Below, in pieces: positions 38,190 through 46,416 of a stretch of DNA of 64,000 nt. The stretch comes from Ruminococcus sp. GTDB lineage: Bacteria; Bacillota; Clostridia; Oscillospirales; Ruminococcaceae. The DNA lies in assembly GCA_016290875.1 (NCBI GenBank), contig JAEEVL010000015.1, positions 1 to 64,000 on the forward strand, written 5' to 3'. Position 1 is the stretch's first letter; each line of letters opens with the position of its first letter. The notes under the pieces are model-generated. The model ran no database searches. It saw only the letters and a program-made list of their open reading frames with translations, and was not told the origin of the DNA. The translations under genes and the position numbers were made by a program.

Positions 38190-38221
38190 AAAAACTCCCC
38201 TGTTTGTTCAGGGGAGTTTTT
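38190..38221. terminator. Bidirectional terminator
   Basis: AAAAACTCCCCTG (38190-38202) pairs perfectly with CAGGGGAGTTTTT (38209-38221), serving the ABC operon on the left and the lipoprotein gene on the right. Confidence 0.9.
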
Positions 38222-38222
38222 C

Positions 38223-38999
38223 TCATTTCACAGTTGTACTTATGTAATAATTCGGATAAGCGTATGATTCATAGTTTTCATCAAAATGTCCCTGTGGATT
38301 ATGCAGTCCTATACGAACTTCTTTTATATCTTTGGCATATTCACGCAATTGATAAGTATAATCAAAATTTAAATCTGAAGCTCGTTTTACAGCTTCATCC
38401 GAACGGCACGAAATAAATCTATACATAAACGTAAACTTATCATCAAGCTCATCAAGAAATGAAAACTGTGAAATATCAGCTAAATTGCGATCAATATAAT
38501 AGGCATAGAAATTAATAATAGGTCCATCTTTTAGGAATTCCATAACATCTCCGCCATCATAATACTTATCAAAATACATATGCACCAGTGTGAATTTTTT
38601 CAATCCACTCATATGACTTCCGATATACCCAGCAAAAGCATCTTCAACTTCTTTGAATTGATAATCATCAGTATAAATAATATTATTCTCGTAATCATCG
38701 CGAAATGGTTCTATAGTCGCTTTAACTTCAAATTCGCGCCCTTCGTGCTCCAAAGTAAGAAGTACTCTATTTTCAGAATGCACGCCCCACATACTTTCGT
38801 GCCGAATGACATCCGCACTGATTATCTCGGCATCGAAGCCGTACTTATCAGAAATATAGTCGCTTACATGCTCCTGAGCAATCTTCAGGTTTATCTTGTT
38901 CTGCTCCTTTTGTTCCTTGGTATCACAGGCAGTAATGATAAACACAATGACCGCCGAGCACAACAAAAACGTGAAGCGCTTCATTATTGGCGAACGCAT
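38223..38999 (-). CDS. Lipoprotein of unknown function
   Basis: About 258 residues (253 if the second ATG, at 38982-38984, is used). The N-terminus MKRFTFLLCSAVIVFIITAC is a lipoprotein signal with the lipobox ITAC, so the mature protein is anchored outside the membrane at the Cys. The rest is polar, rich in Asp, Glu and Tyr, with no recognised domain. The gene begins three bases after the flavoredoxin stop codon and lacks a clear ribosome binding site, so it is probably translated by coupling. No role can be assigned. Confidence 0.75.
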   Translation of the reverse strand: MRSPIMKRFTFLLCSAVIVFIITACDTKEQKEQNKINLKIAQEHVSDYISDKYGFDAEIISADVIRHESMWGVHSENRVLLTLEHEGREFEVKATIEPFRDDYENNIIYTDDYQFKEVEDAFAGYIGSHMSGLKKFTLVHMYFDKYYDGGDVMEFLKDGPIINFYAYYIDRNLADISQFSFLDELDDKFTFMYRFISCRSDEAVKRASDLNFDYTYQLREYAKDIKEVRIGLHNPQGHFDENYESYAYPNYYISTTVK

Positions 39000-39002
39000 A
39001 GC

Positions 39003-39560
39003 TTATTTGAGAACGCTTCCGGCATCCCAAGCCTTGCCGACCTTTTCGCCGAGCTTGTAGTAGTTCTTCCCTGCTGTATCGTAGATTATCGGGAAGAATT
39101 TCTCAAGGGTAACATTTCCTGTTTCGTCAAGTATAGACTCATCAGCACTTACATTGATTATCTTACCGAGATACTTATTACCGCCGATAACTTCAACAAG
39201 CTCACACTCAAGAGCTAATGGCAGTTCATTTATAATCGGAGCATCAACGAATTCGCTCTTTGTGACTGTAAAACGTGACTTCTTCATCTTGTCAGGCTCT
39301 TTATTTCCTGATACCATACCCACATAGTCACACGGAACAACGTGTGCAGCATCTGCTATGCTTATAGTGAAAGCTTTCTTTACTGCAAGATTTTCTGTTG
39401 TCTTATGCTGACCGAGATCAACGATTATCTCGTCTCTGCCTACAATACCACCCCATGCAGCGTTCATAGCATTAGGATTGCCCTCAGCGTCATATGTACC
39501 TATGATCATTACCGGCATCGGAAAAAGATACGGCTTTGCACCTAAATTCTTTCTGCTCAT
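39003..39560 (-). CDS. Flavin reductase / flavoredoxin family protein
   Basis: Cytosolic FMN-binding split-barrel protein of about 185 residues. The family signature is in KPYLFPMPVMIIGTYDAEGNPNAMNAAW (cofactor loop), followed by DLGQHKTTENLAVKKAFTIS and DYVGMVSGNKEPDK, the order seen in flavoredoxins of anaerobes. The start is the ATG at 39558-39560 after GGAGGT; nine upstream codons are outside the ribosome-binding context. It likely passes electrons between flavins or iron-sulfur proteins and small acceptors. It is the first gene of a two-gene unit with the lipoprotein. A 10-bp hairpin GATAGCTGCC/GGCAGCTATC (39596-39620) lies in its untranslated leader. Confidence 0.9.
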   Translation of the reverse strand: MSRKNLGAKPYLFPMPVMIIGTYDAEGNPNAMNAAWGGIVGRDEIIVDLGQHKTTENLAVKKAFTISIADAAHVVPCDYVGMVSGNKEPDKMKKSRFTVTKSEFVDAPIINELPLALECELVEVIGGNKYLGKIINVSADESILDETGNVTLEKFFPIIYDTAGKNYYKLGEKVGKAWDAGSVLK

Positions 39561-39595
39561 CTTCAAAACCTCCAAAATATGTTTCAATATATGCA

Positions 39596-39620
39596 GATAG
39601 CTGCCAGGGCGGCAGCTATC
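39596..39620 (-). promoter_or_regulatory. Leader hairpin of the flavoredoxin gene
   Basis: Perfect 10-bp inverted repeat with a 5-nt loop between the promoter and the ribosome binding site; no T-run follows, so it is not a terminator. It may stabilise the RNA or bind a regulator. Confidence 0.5.
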
Positions 39621-39632
39621 ACGCTTTTTAAT

Positions 39633-39661
39633 ATTATACCACTATGTCTATACAAAATCAA
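39633..39661 (-). promoter_or_regulatory. Promoter of the flavoredoxin-lipoprotein unit
   Basis: Minus-strand TTGATT (39656-39661), 17-bp spacer, TATAAT (39633-39638). It lies right at the end of the PL11 gene. Confidence 0.7.
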
Positions 39662-39668
39662 GTAGTCA

Positions 39669-42341
39669 TCAGATTTCCTCAACAGGGAATTTACTTATGA
39701 GTCCGAGTTTGAACTTCTGGATAAGAAGCGCATCGGAATTTGAAAGTCCCTGTTTGCCGTCTACATCTGCGTTCACCGCCCCCTGAGCCGTTATGCTGAC
39801 TTCTGACTTGCCTTGTGCGTACTTATCCGGGTTTGTAGATACCTGCATTACAAGTACAGCATCTGCGATATTGACATTATTGTCGCAGTTTGCATCACCG
39901 TACACTGTCGGTTTAAGCTCTGTAACAGACTCTGTTGTTGTCTCTTCGGAAGTTGTAGTGGTTGTCTCAGTAGTTGTAGTAACTATCTCCGGCTCCTGTT
40001 CCTTAGCCATTACAACATAGTTAACAACACTTGCATTAGCCAGCTGGCCGAGAGTAATATCGCTGCCCTCAGCGAAATCTCTCTTATATACTATGTATGT
40101 AACGATAGGATTTCCGTCATCAGTAAGAGTCATATCAGTACGCTCCCAGCCGGCAAGCCAGTCCGGAGTCTCGGTTACTCTTGAATCAAGTCCTATATAA
40201 GCTGTAATATCCTTGCCTGCATTGAAAACAGCTTCCTCGCCGTAGAATTTCTTGGAGTCACAGGCACTTCTTATCCATTCTGCGCCCTTGAGCTGCTCAG
40301 GAACTTCCGTGAATTTAAACGCTCTGTCACCAAATATAGTGTCACCGGTATTGAGATTCTTCTGAACAGACCAGTTGAAACGATTATTCTTGTCGTTTAC
40401 GCTGAGTGAGTTGATAAGCTCACCGCTGAACATAGAATTATCACCGCCGAGAACCATTACGTTCGGACGCTCAGGAAGTGAGAAACCTGTTCCGAGGAAG
40501 AAGCTCGGGTGAGGCGGCTGGTTGTATGATGACTGCTGACATCCGCACTGCATACGATACTGAACATCATGCATAAGTGTAGTTATTCTGTAATCAGTCT
40601 CATAATTTGTACACCATATACGTAGCTTTGAGTTGTCCTCTGTTCTGAGCACGACCTCTTCACGCCAGTCGCCAAAGAGATCGGCAGTAATACAAGGAAC
40701 AGCCTTTGTTCCGTTATTTGAAGCACAGCCTTCAGCAGTGAAGATGTTCTGTGCACCGGCTGTTGATACCATCTTGTCGATGTAGATGTCATTGAGAAGT
40801 TCACGCTCAAGATCACCGTCCCAGTAGATAAGGAAGTTTGTGGACGGCTGTTTGTTGCCTATCTGAGTGCCGCTGACATCGTATACTGCATATGCAGGTC
40901 TTGAACCCCAGAATTCAGCACCAGCATTGCCTGCAAGGATATTGTCTGCACAGCAGCGTCCTGTATCCTTATCGCCGTCATAGTGCCATATAATCTGACC
41001 GCTCTTGCCATCAACGAAAGAAATACCGTAATTTCCGTCTTCGTGGCAGATAAACAGTTCCTGTCCGGGACGGTTGGGATCAAGGTCACCGAGGTGCATA
41101 GCATCACCGTGCATTTTCTTTGTGGACCAGAGAAGCTGACCGTTATCGTCAATTGCGCAGGCGCCCATGCAGACCTCCTGCTTTCCGTCATTATCAAGGT
41201 CTGCGACCATTACATTATGGTTTCCGCAGCCGTAAGCAGGATTGCTCTTATCAAATCCTGTATCGAATACCCAGCGCTTTGAAAGCTTCTTGTCTACAAC
41301 GTCAACTGCAGAAAGCGTAAGACGCGTATAGTAACCTCTGCCGTATATGAGAGATGGATGCACTCCATCAAGATAAGCTATTGCGCAGTTATAGCGCTCG
41401 CAGCGGTTACCGTAGTTATCGCCCCAGGTGCTCTTGGCTGTAGTGCTAGTTGCGTCACCTCTGAGTACTGGGAATTCTATCGTATCGAGTGCAGCACCGG
41501 TAGCACCGTCAAAGAGAGTCATATACTCCGGTCCTGTGAGGATCGTTCCGGCTTCAGTAACATAGTTCGCACTGCCGTTTCCGATCACCTTGCCAGTACC
41601 GTCTATTGTGCCGTCACAGGTTTTAGTTACAAACTCAGCTTTGCCGTCAAGGTCAAAGTCTGCAACAGCCATCTGTGTATAGTGCTGACCGGCACGAATG
41701 TTTCTGCCCATATCTATGCGCCAGAGCTTCTTACCTTCAAGGGTATAGCAGTCTATATAGACATTGCCTGTAATGCCCTGTATACCTTTTTTGGAATCTG
41801 TTACCTGAGAATTGTCCTTAGAATTTGAAGGATCCCATTTCAGGAATATTTCATACTGTCCGTCTCCGTCAACGTCACCGACACAGCAGTCGTTGGGAGA
41901 ATAGGTGTATGCTTCACCGTTTATTGTACCGCCGCGAGGCACATCGAGAGGAATGTCAAAATACTGCGAATTAGAAGAGAGTGTGCAGTAATCTGTCGCG
42001 ATGATCTTATCGCCTGAGAGGGTATCAAGACGATACTTTGAACCGGCATTGCCGCCTTTGTCGAGGTAAGAGGTAGCTTTGCCATTATCGCTGACATAGA
42101 TGAGTTCACCGTCACGGTAGAGTTTGAAAACAGCCTCATCCGGATCATTGGCGAGAAAACGCCAGCTTACCATCATACCGTTTCCGGTATTGACAGCACA
42201 TATACCTCTGTCGAGGTATTCGACAACATTTCTGCCCGTTCCGTATTTAGCGGAAGCTGTCGGGATGCTGAATCCCGCTGGCAGTACGCTCACCGACATC
42301 ATTGCAGCTGCCGCAAGCGCTTTTAGCTTTTTTACATTCAT
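39669..42341 (-). CDS. Dockerin rhamnogalacturonan lyase, PL11
   Basis: Secreted pectin-degrading enzyme of 890 residues that cleaves the rhamnogalacturonan I backbone by beta-elimination. Signal peptide 1-31 (ending ASA). The YesW/YesX-like PL11 body (about 32-640) has the fibronectin-like start RGICAVNTGNGMMVSWRFLANDP and the repeated calcium-loop motifs of its eight-bladed propeller, such as CCVGDVDGDGQYEIFLKWDP, VADFDLDGKAEFVTKTCDG and VADLDNDGKQEVCMGACA. A second region (about 640-775) is followed by a Thr/Glu-rich linker of about 30 residues and a C-terminal type I dockerin (about 812-887). The dockerin is almost identical to those at 15450 and 42601. The start ATG follows AGGAGG. Confidence 0.94.
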   Translation of the reverse strand: MNVKKLKALAAAAMMSVSVLPAGFSIPTASAKYGTGRNVVEYLDRGICAVNTGNGMMVSWRFLANDPDEAVFKLYRDGELIYVSDNGKATSYLDKGGNAGSKYRLDTLSGDKIIATDYCTLSSNSQYFDIPLDVPRGGTINGEAYTYSPNDCCVGDVDGDGQYEIFLKWDPSNSKDNSQVTDSKKGIQGITGNVYIDCYTLEGKKLWRIDMGRNIRAGQHYTQMAVADFDLDGKAEFVTKTCDGTIDGTGKVIGNGSANYVTEAGTILTGPEYMTLFDGATGAALDTIEFPVLRGDATSTTAKSTWGDNYGNRCERYNCAIAYLDGVHPSLIYGRGYYTRLTLSAVDVVDKKLSKRWVFDTGFDKSNPAYGCGNHNVMVADLDNDGKQEVCMGACAIDDNGQLLWSTKKMHGDAMHLGDLDPNRPGQELFICHEDGNYGISFVDGKSGQIIWHYDGDKDTGRCCADNILAGNAGAEFWGSRPAYAVYDVSGTQIGNKQPSTNFLIYWDGDLERELLNDIYIDKMVSTAGAQNIFTAEGCASNNGTKAVPCITADLFGDWREEVVLRTEDNSKLRIWCTNYETDYRITTLMHDVQYRMQCGCQQSSYNQPPHPSFFLGTGFSLPERPNVMVLGGDNSMFSGELINSLSVNDKNNRFNWSVQKNLNTGDTIFGDRAFKFTEVPEQLKGAEWIRSACDSKKFYGEEAVFNAGKDITAYIGLDSRVTETPDWLAGWERTDMTLTDDGNPIVTYIVYKRDFAEGSDITLGQLANASVVNYVVMAKEQEPEIVTTTTETTTTTSEETTTESVTELKPTVYGDANCDNNVNIADAVLVMQVSTNPDKYAQGKSEVSITAQGAVNADVDGKQGLSNSDALLIQKFKLGLISKFPVEEI

Positions 42342-42388
42342 AGTGTTCCTCCTGTAAATTATGATATTCAGTTTATCATATATTTCAT

Positions 42389-42417
42389 ATTATACTACAT
42401 ATTCAAAAATATTTCAA
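42389..42417 (-). promoter_or_regulatory. Promoter of the PL11 gene
   Basis: Minus-strand TTGAAA (42412-42417), 17-bp spacer, TATAAT (42389-42394). Confidence 0.7.
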
Positions 42418-42538
42418 TGATTTTTTGTATTATTTTACTGATTAAATTTATCATTGAGGAAGTTTTTACATTTAATGTGTTGATATATACTTTCTGTAAG
42501 ATAAAAGTAAATTATTCGTAAAATCTTTACTGCACGCA

Positions 42539-42567
42539 TTGAAACCGCTTAACTTATGTGCTATAAT
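42539..42567 (+). promoter_or_regulatory. Promoter of the DUF4874/DUF4832 dockerin gene
   Basis: TTGAAA (42539-42544), 17-bp spacer, TATAAT (42562-42567). Confidence 0.7.
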
Positions 42568-42600
42568 GTTGGCAACTAAAAGACATTAAGGAGGCTTACT

Positions 42601-45072
42601 ATGAAATACAAATCTGTACTGTCATTTCTTACAGCTGCACTTATGCTCCCGGTTATTCCATGCGACAGCTCCGGTGCAGCCAATGCTGCCGGTCTTGAAG
42701 ACAGCGGTCTCAGCTATGATGAGATAGTAGGAACTGTCGAGAATCCGGGTGCCGGATACACAACGACCGTCTGGGCACACTGCGCTCCCGGAGACACTCC
42801 GGTGTACGATCCGCACGGCAGTCTTGTTCTGTTTTTCATAAACATCGGTGATTTTTCAAGCGGTGTCAATGGTGAAACTGACTACGCTCTCGATGAGACA
42901 TTCTTCAACAGCTGGGAAACTACATTCAAAAACTGTAAGAAAAACGGCTGTATGGTCGCTATGCGTTTCAGATACGACGAAGATGGAGTCGCAGACCGCG
43001 AACCGGCTACATTCGATCTGCTGCTCGATCATGTCAAGCAGATCAAAGAGAACGGTATTCTTGAACGATACAGCAGTATCATCACACACATAGAATCCGG
43101 TTTTATCGGCAAATGGGGTGAACAGCACAGCAGCCGCTATGAGGATGTCACCTATAAGGCTAAACTCGTTGATGCGCTGTACAATTCTGTACCTGATAAT
43201 ATCGGCATAACCGTCAGAACTCCCGATACTTTTGCTGAATGGGCTGGTGTAAAGCGTTCTCAGCTTATGGACAAATCGCTTCGTGCTGAAGCCGAAGCAA
43301 GTTCAGATGAAACAAAGAGAAGGCTACTTTCCAAGCGCATAGGTATGTTTGATGACGGCTATATGGGCAGTCCGTCTGATCTTGGTACCTACAGCAACAG
43401 AAAACTCGAGACTGACTGGCTCGGCTCTGTTTCAACTGACACGTATTTCGGCGGTGAATTCTCCTACGAACCCGAAAAAGCCTACACTTACGATACATAC
43501 CTGCCGCAGAATGCCATCCCTGAGATGTACAAAACGCACCTCAGCTATATAAACGGAAACATATTCCCTAAATACAAGGAGTATGAGTTCAGCGAGGAGT
43601 ATTCAGTTCCTGGAGTTGATAATTCTGCTTACTATGGCGAAAACTGCTTCCAGTTCATACGTGACCATCTCGGTTACAGGTTCGTTCTCAGGAAGTCCGA
43701 ACTGACTACTCAGACAGTTCAGGGCGGAGAACTAAAGCTTCACTTTAAAGTCGAGAATACAGGCTTCGCTAATCCTGTCCCCCATACCCGGAACTACTTA
43801 ATCCTCGAAAGAGACGGAGTATATATGAAAGCTCCGATAAGCTCCGACTGTCACGATTGGAGTTCCTGCACTGTCACAGAAAATGAGCTGAATATACATA
43901 TACCTGATAATCTTTCTCCAGGCAAGTGGAACGTATACTTCAAATCTGTCATGGGTGAATACTGCGATGAATTCAAGGAAATGCCACAGCGCTCTATACG
44001 CTTTGCAAATGACGGCGTATGGAACGAAGATCTCGGCGCTGATCTTCTCGGAACTGTTGATGTAAAAGAGTCCGAAACTATCGGCACGGACAACTACCTC
44101 CGCGAAACAGGAAGCACGGAAGGCTCAGACGAGCTGCTCACTGCCAACCACCACACAAAAATAGATGCAGCAGTATCGTATAACGTCGAATGGACAGAAG
44201 ATATGCTTGTTTCTGCTGATGAAAACGGCAGCAGTGTCAGCTTAAAATCAGACGAAGAAGCTCTTTACGTGCTCGGTAAACTGACCGACGGAACAAAAGC
44301 TCCTATCTACAATATCGAATTCACTGATCCGGCAAACGGTAACGAAAAGTATAAGTGGTATTTCGCCTATGACGGATATATCTACACCAATCACGAGGGC
44401 AAGAACGGTCTTGAATGCAAATGGAATAACGGCACATTTGAAATGCGTATCCCTTTTGACAAATTCTCTGCAAAGCCCGGTGAAAGTATAACAAATCTGC
44501 GTCTCTATATACAGGACAGCGGCAATGGCTGGAAAACAGTCAGTGAGATAAAAGTCCCAGAAGCAACACTCCCCACCGGTATTTCTGCATACAATGTAAA
44601 TAAGAAAATGTATGTCACATCTTCTGAACCTACCGTACTTCGAGTACGTACGTCAGTTGAAGACGCATCATATCAGTGGTTAAAAGACGGCGAGCCTATC
44701 GAAGGTGCAAACGGTCAGTCCTATATTATAGAACATCCCTCGTCATCTGACAAGGGGGCCTATTCAGTTATAATAAGTGATAAGAACAATGCAAGAGGAA
44801 CTGTTCAGATTACCGAAATAATCGATGTTATCTCTGATTCTCAGTCTGACATCAGAGGAGATGCAAATCTCGATGGAACTGTAAATATCGCTGACGCTGT
44901 ACTGGTCATGCAGGTAGCTACAAATCCCGATAAATATGCACAGGGCAAGTCAGTTGTGAGCATCAAGCTTCAGGGCGAGATCAACGCAGATGTCGACAAC
45001 AAGAAAGGTCTGAGCAACTCTGATGCGCTTCTCATTCAGAAGTTCAAACTCGGACTTATCGATAAACTCTGA
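42601..45072 (+). CDS. Dockerin protein with DUF4874/DUF4832-like domains
   Basis: Secreted 823-residue cellulosomal protein of unknown activity. After a signal peptide (1-30) comes a region resembling DUF4874 (about 35-200; NPGAGYTTTVWA, THIESGFIGKWGEQHS), then DUF4832-like sequence (about 205-470; IGMFDDGYMGS, HLSYINGN, GYRFVLRKSELT). In other bacteria these two domains occur together in putative glycosidase-like proteins with a TIM-barrel look. A beta-rich segment (about 510-650), an Ig-like domain (about 665-740; YQWLKDGEPIEGANGQSY) and a C-terminal dockerin (about 750-822) follow. Start ATG after AAGGAGG. Glu residues in THIESG and FIGKWGE are candidate catalytic residues, an inference. 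It is divergent from the PL11 gene, hinting at pectin or associated glycans as substrate. Confidence 0.85.
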   Translation: MKYKSVLSFLTAALMLPVIPCDSSGAANAAGLEDSGLSYDEIVGTVENPGAGYTTTVWAHCAPGDTPVYDPHGSLVLFFINIGDFSSGVNGETDYALDETFFNSWETTFKNCKKNGCMVAMRFRYDEDGVADREPATFDLLLDHVKQIKENGILERYSSIITHIESGFIGKWGEQHSSRYEDVTYKAKLVDALYNSVPDNIGITVRTPDTFAEWAGVKRSQLMDKSLRAEAEASSDETKRRLLSKRIGMFDDGYMGSPSDLGTYSNRKLETDWLGSVSTDTYFGGEFSYEPEKAYTYDTYLPQNAIPEMYKTHLSYINGNIFPKYKEYEFSEEYSVPGVDNSAYYGENCFQFIRDHLGYRFVLRKSELTTQTVQGGELKLHFKVENTGFANPVPHTRNYLILERDGVYMKAPISSDCHDWSSCTVTENELNIHIPDNLSPGKWNVYFKSVMGEYCDEFKEMPQRSIRFANDGVWNEDLGADLLGTVDVKESETIGTDNYLRETGSTEGSDELLTANHHTKIDAAVSYNVEWTEDMLVSADENGSSVSLKSDEEALYVLGKLTDGTKAPIYNIEFTDPANGNEKYKWYFAYDGYIYTNHEGKNGLECKWNNGTFEMRIPFDKFSAKPGESITNLRLYIQDSGNGWKTVSEIKVPEATLPTGISAYNVNKKMYVTSSEPTVLRVRTSVEDASYQWLKDGEPIEGANGQSYIIEHPSSSDKGAYSVIISDKNNARGTVQITEIIDVISDSQSDIRGDANLDGTVNIADAVLVMQVATNPDKYAQGKSVVSIKLQGEINADVDNKKGLSNSDALLIQKFKLGLIDKL

Positions 45073-45078
45073 GACCTA

Positions 45079-45107
45079 TTGACAAACTCAGCTATTATTA
45101 GTATAAT
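45079..45107 (+). promoter_or_regulatory. Promoter of the leader peptide / kinase-GNAT unit
   Basis: TTGACA (45079-45084), 17-bp spacer, TATAAT (45102-45107), starting seven bases after the previous gene. Confidence 0.85.
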
Positions 45108-45153
45108 GAAGCCAGACCTGTAACGGTCATATAACTCAAAGGAGGAACTCAAT

Positions 45154-45186
45154 ATGATGATGTTCTTGAAATTAAGAAATATCTGA
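45154..45186 (+). CDS. Putative leader peptide (10 codons)
   Basis: A minimal frame encoding MMMFLKLRNI, preceded by AAAGGAGG at the proper distance, the best ribosome binding site for 100 bp. It lies between a strong promoter and the kinase-GNAT gene. An inverted repeat AGCATGAA/TTCATGCT (45188-45218) begins two bases after its stop codon, in the position expected of an attenuator or translation-dependent switch. No conserved run of one amino-acid codon is present apart from the three Met codons. The peptide is too short for homology; the case rests on layout. Confidence 0.5.
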   Translation: MMMFLKLRNI

Positions 45187-45187
45187 T

Positions 45188-45218
45188 AGCATGAAGCTTT
45201 TATAAATAGTTTCATGCT
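45188..45218 (+). promoter_or_regulatory. Hairpin between leader peptide and kinase-GNAT gene
   Basis: AGCATGAA (45188-45195) pairs perfectly with TTCATGCT (45211-45218). Only a short T-run follows, so termination would be weak; a role in translation coupling or attenuation is possible. Confidence 0.5.
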
Positions 45219-45267
45219 TTACACGACATACACTAAAAGCAAGACTATTTATCAAAAGGAGCTAATT

Positions 45268-46368
45268 ATGATATTTCAGGATAATGTTATCAGACATTAT
45301 TTGAAGAATGTTTACTTCATCACAGGTACGCCCTGCGGCGGAAAGACTACTATCTCAAAGATACTTGGCGAAAAATATGGGATTCCGGTATACAACGCTG
45401 ACGAGATGTTCCCTGTGCATCAGACAAAGTCCGATAAGACTTCACAGCCGGATATGAATAAAATATTCGCTGATGCAGACGAATTCTTCGGACGTACTGT
45501 CGATGAATATGTGAACTGGCTCATAAATAATACCAGAGAGCAGCTCGACTTCGTACTGCTCGACCTTATTAAGCTTTCACAGAACGGAAAGCTTATCTGT
45601 GACTGTCATCTCACGCCTGAATTGGCTGAAAAGTTCACAGATGTATCAAGAATAGCATTTCTCATAAAAGAACCTATAAGTATTGCTGAAGAATACTGTG
45701 CGCGTCCCGACCATGCGGATTTCAGAGACTTCTTAAACAGCGCTTCTTCACCTGAACAAGCCAAAACTGTGTGCAGCGAAGCACTTTACCGTCTGCACAT
45801 TGACTTGTATAAAAATGTCAGAAACAGCAAATGGTTCAGCATCGACCGCGCTGAAGGTCTTTCAGCTGAAATATCAGCTGAAATGATAGCCAGACACTTC
45901 GGGTTAAATACTTCTATCGCTGTCGAGACAGTCAAAGTTGAAAAAGAATCGCTGCTTGCTGATGAACTTCTGACATTTATCAAAAACTGTTCGTGGGAAG
46001 AAGTCAAAGACCATATGGCTTGTCTTGTGAGGAACTGGGAATTCGCAGAAAATGAAGCTGCATTTGTGGCAATTGCGGACAACAGAATAGTCGGTATGAC
46101 AACTCTTATGAATACGGATTATTATCCGCTTCCGGAAGTATTCCCATGGGTCTCCTGCATATTTGTCACCGAGGAATACCGTGGATACAGGATTAGTGAA
46201 AAACTAATTTCTGCGGCAAATTCATACGCCAGGTCACTCGGATACGATAAAACATACATACCTACGCCTTATCTCGGACTATATGAACGTTTCGGATACA
46301 AGTACCTGAAAGAAATAGTCAACTACGGAGGCGGCACAGACCACCTGTTCGTAAAAGAACTGCAATAA
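45268..46368 (+). CDS. P-loop kinase-like / GNAT acetyltransferase fusion
   Basis: A 366-residue two-domain protein. The N-terminal part (about 10-205) is a P-loop nucleoside/shikimate-kinase-like domain with Walker A GTPCGGKTT near residue 17, an acidic NADEMF lid region and LDFVLLDLIKL as Walker B. The C-terminal part (about 225-366) is a GNAT fold with AFVAIADNRIVGMTTL, the acetyl-CoA motif VTEEYRGYRISEKLI and LGLYERFGYKYL. The start is the ATG at 45268 after AAAAGGAG; the frame runs upstream through the leader hairpin without a start signal. Fusions of these two folds are uncommon; the substrate might be a small-molecule drug or metabolite but that cannot be read here. Confidence 0.8.
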   Translation: MIFQDNVIRHYLKNVYFITGTPCGGKTTISKILGEKYGIPVYNADEMFPVHQTKSDKTSQPDMNKIFADADEFFGRTVDEYVNWLINNTREQLDFVLLDLIKLSQNGKLICDCHLTPELAEKFTDVSRIAFLIKEPISIAEEYCARPDHADFRDFLNSASSPEQAKTVCSEALYRLHIDLYKNVRNSKWFSIDRAEGLSAEISAEMIARHFGLNTSIAVETVKVEKESLLADELLTFIKNCSWEEVKDHMACLVRNWEFAENEAAFVAIADNRIVGMTTLMNTDYYPLPEVFPWVSCIFVTEEYRGYRISEKLISAANSYARSLGYDKTYIPTPYLGLYERFGYKYLKEIVNYGGGTDHLFVKELQ

Positions 46369-46380
46369 ACTAAATAACGC

Positions 46381-46416
46381 TCCCCACCGCTTTGAAATAT
46401 AGCGGTGGGGATTTTT
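46381..46416. terminator. Bidirectional terminator
   Basis: TCCCCACCGCT (46381-46391) pairs with AGCGGTGGGGA (46401-46411), followed by TTTTTTATC on the plus strand; it lies between two convergent genes. Confidence 0.85.
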
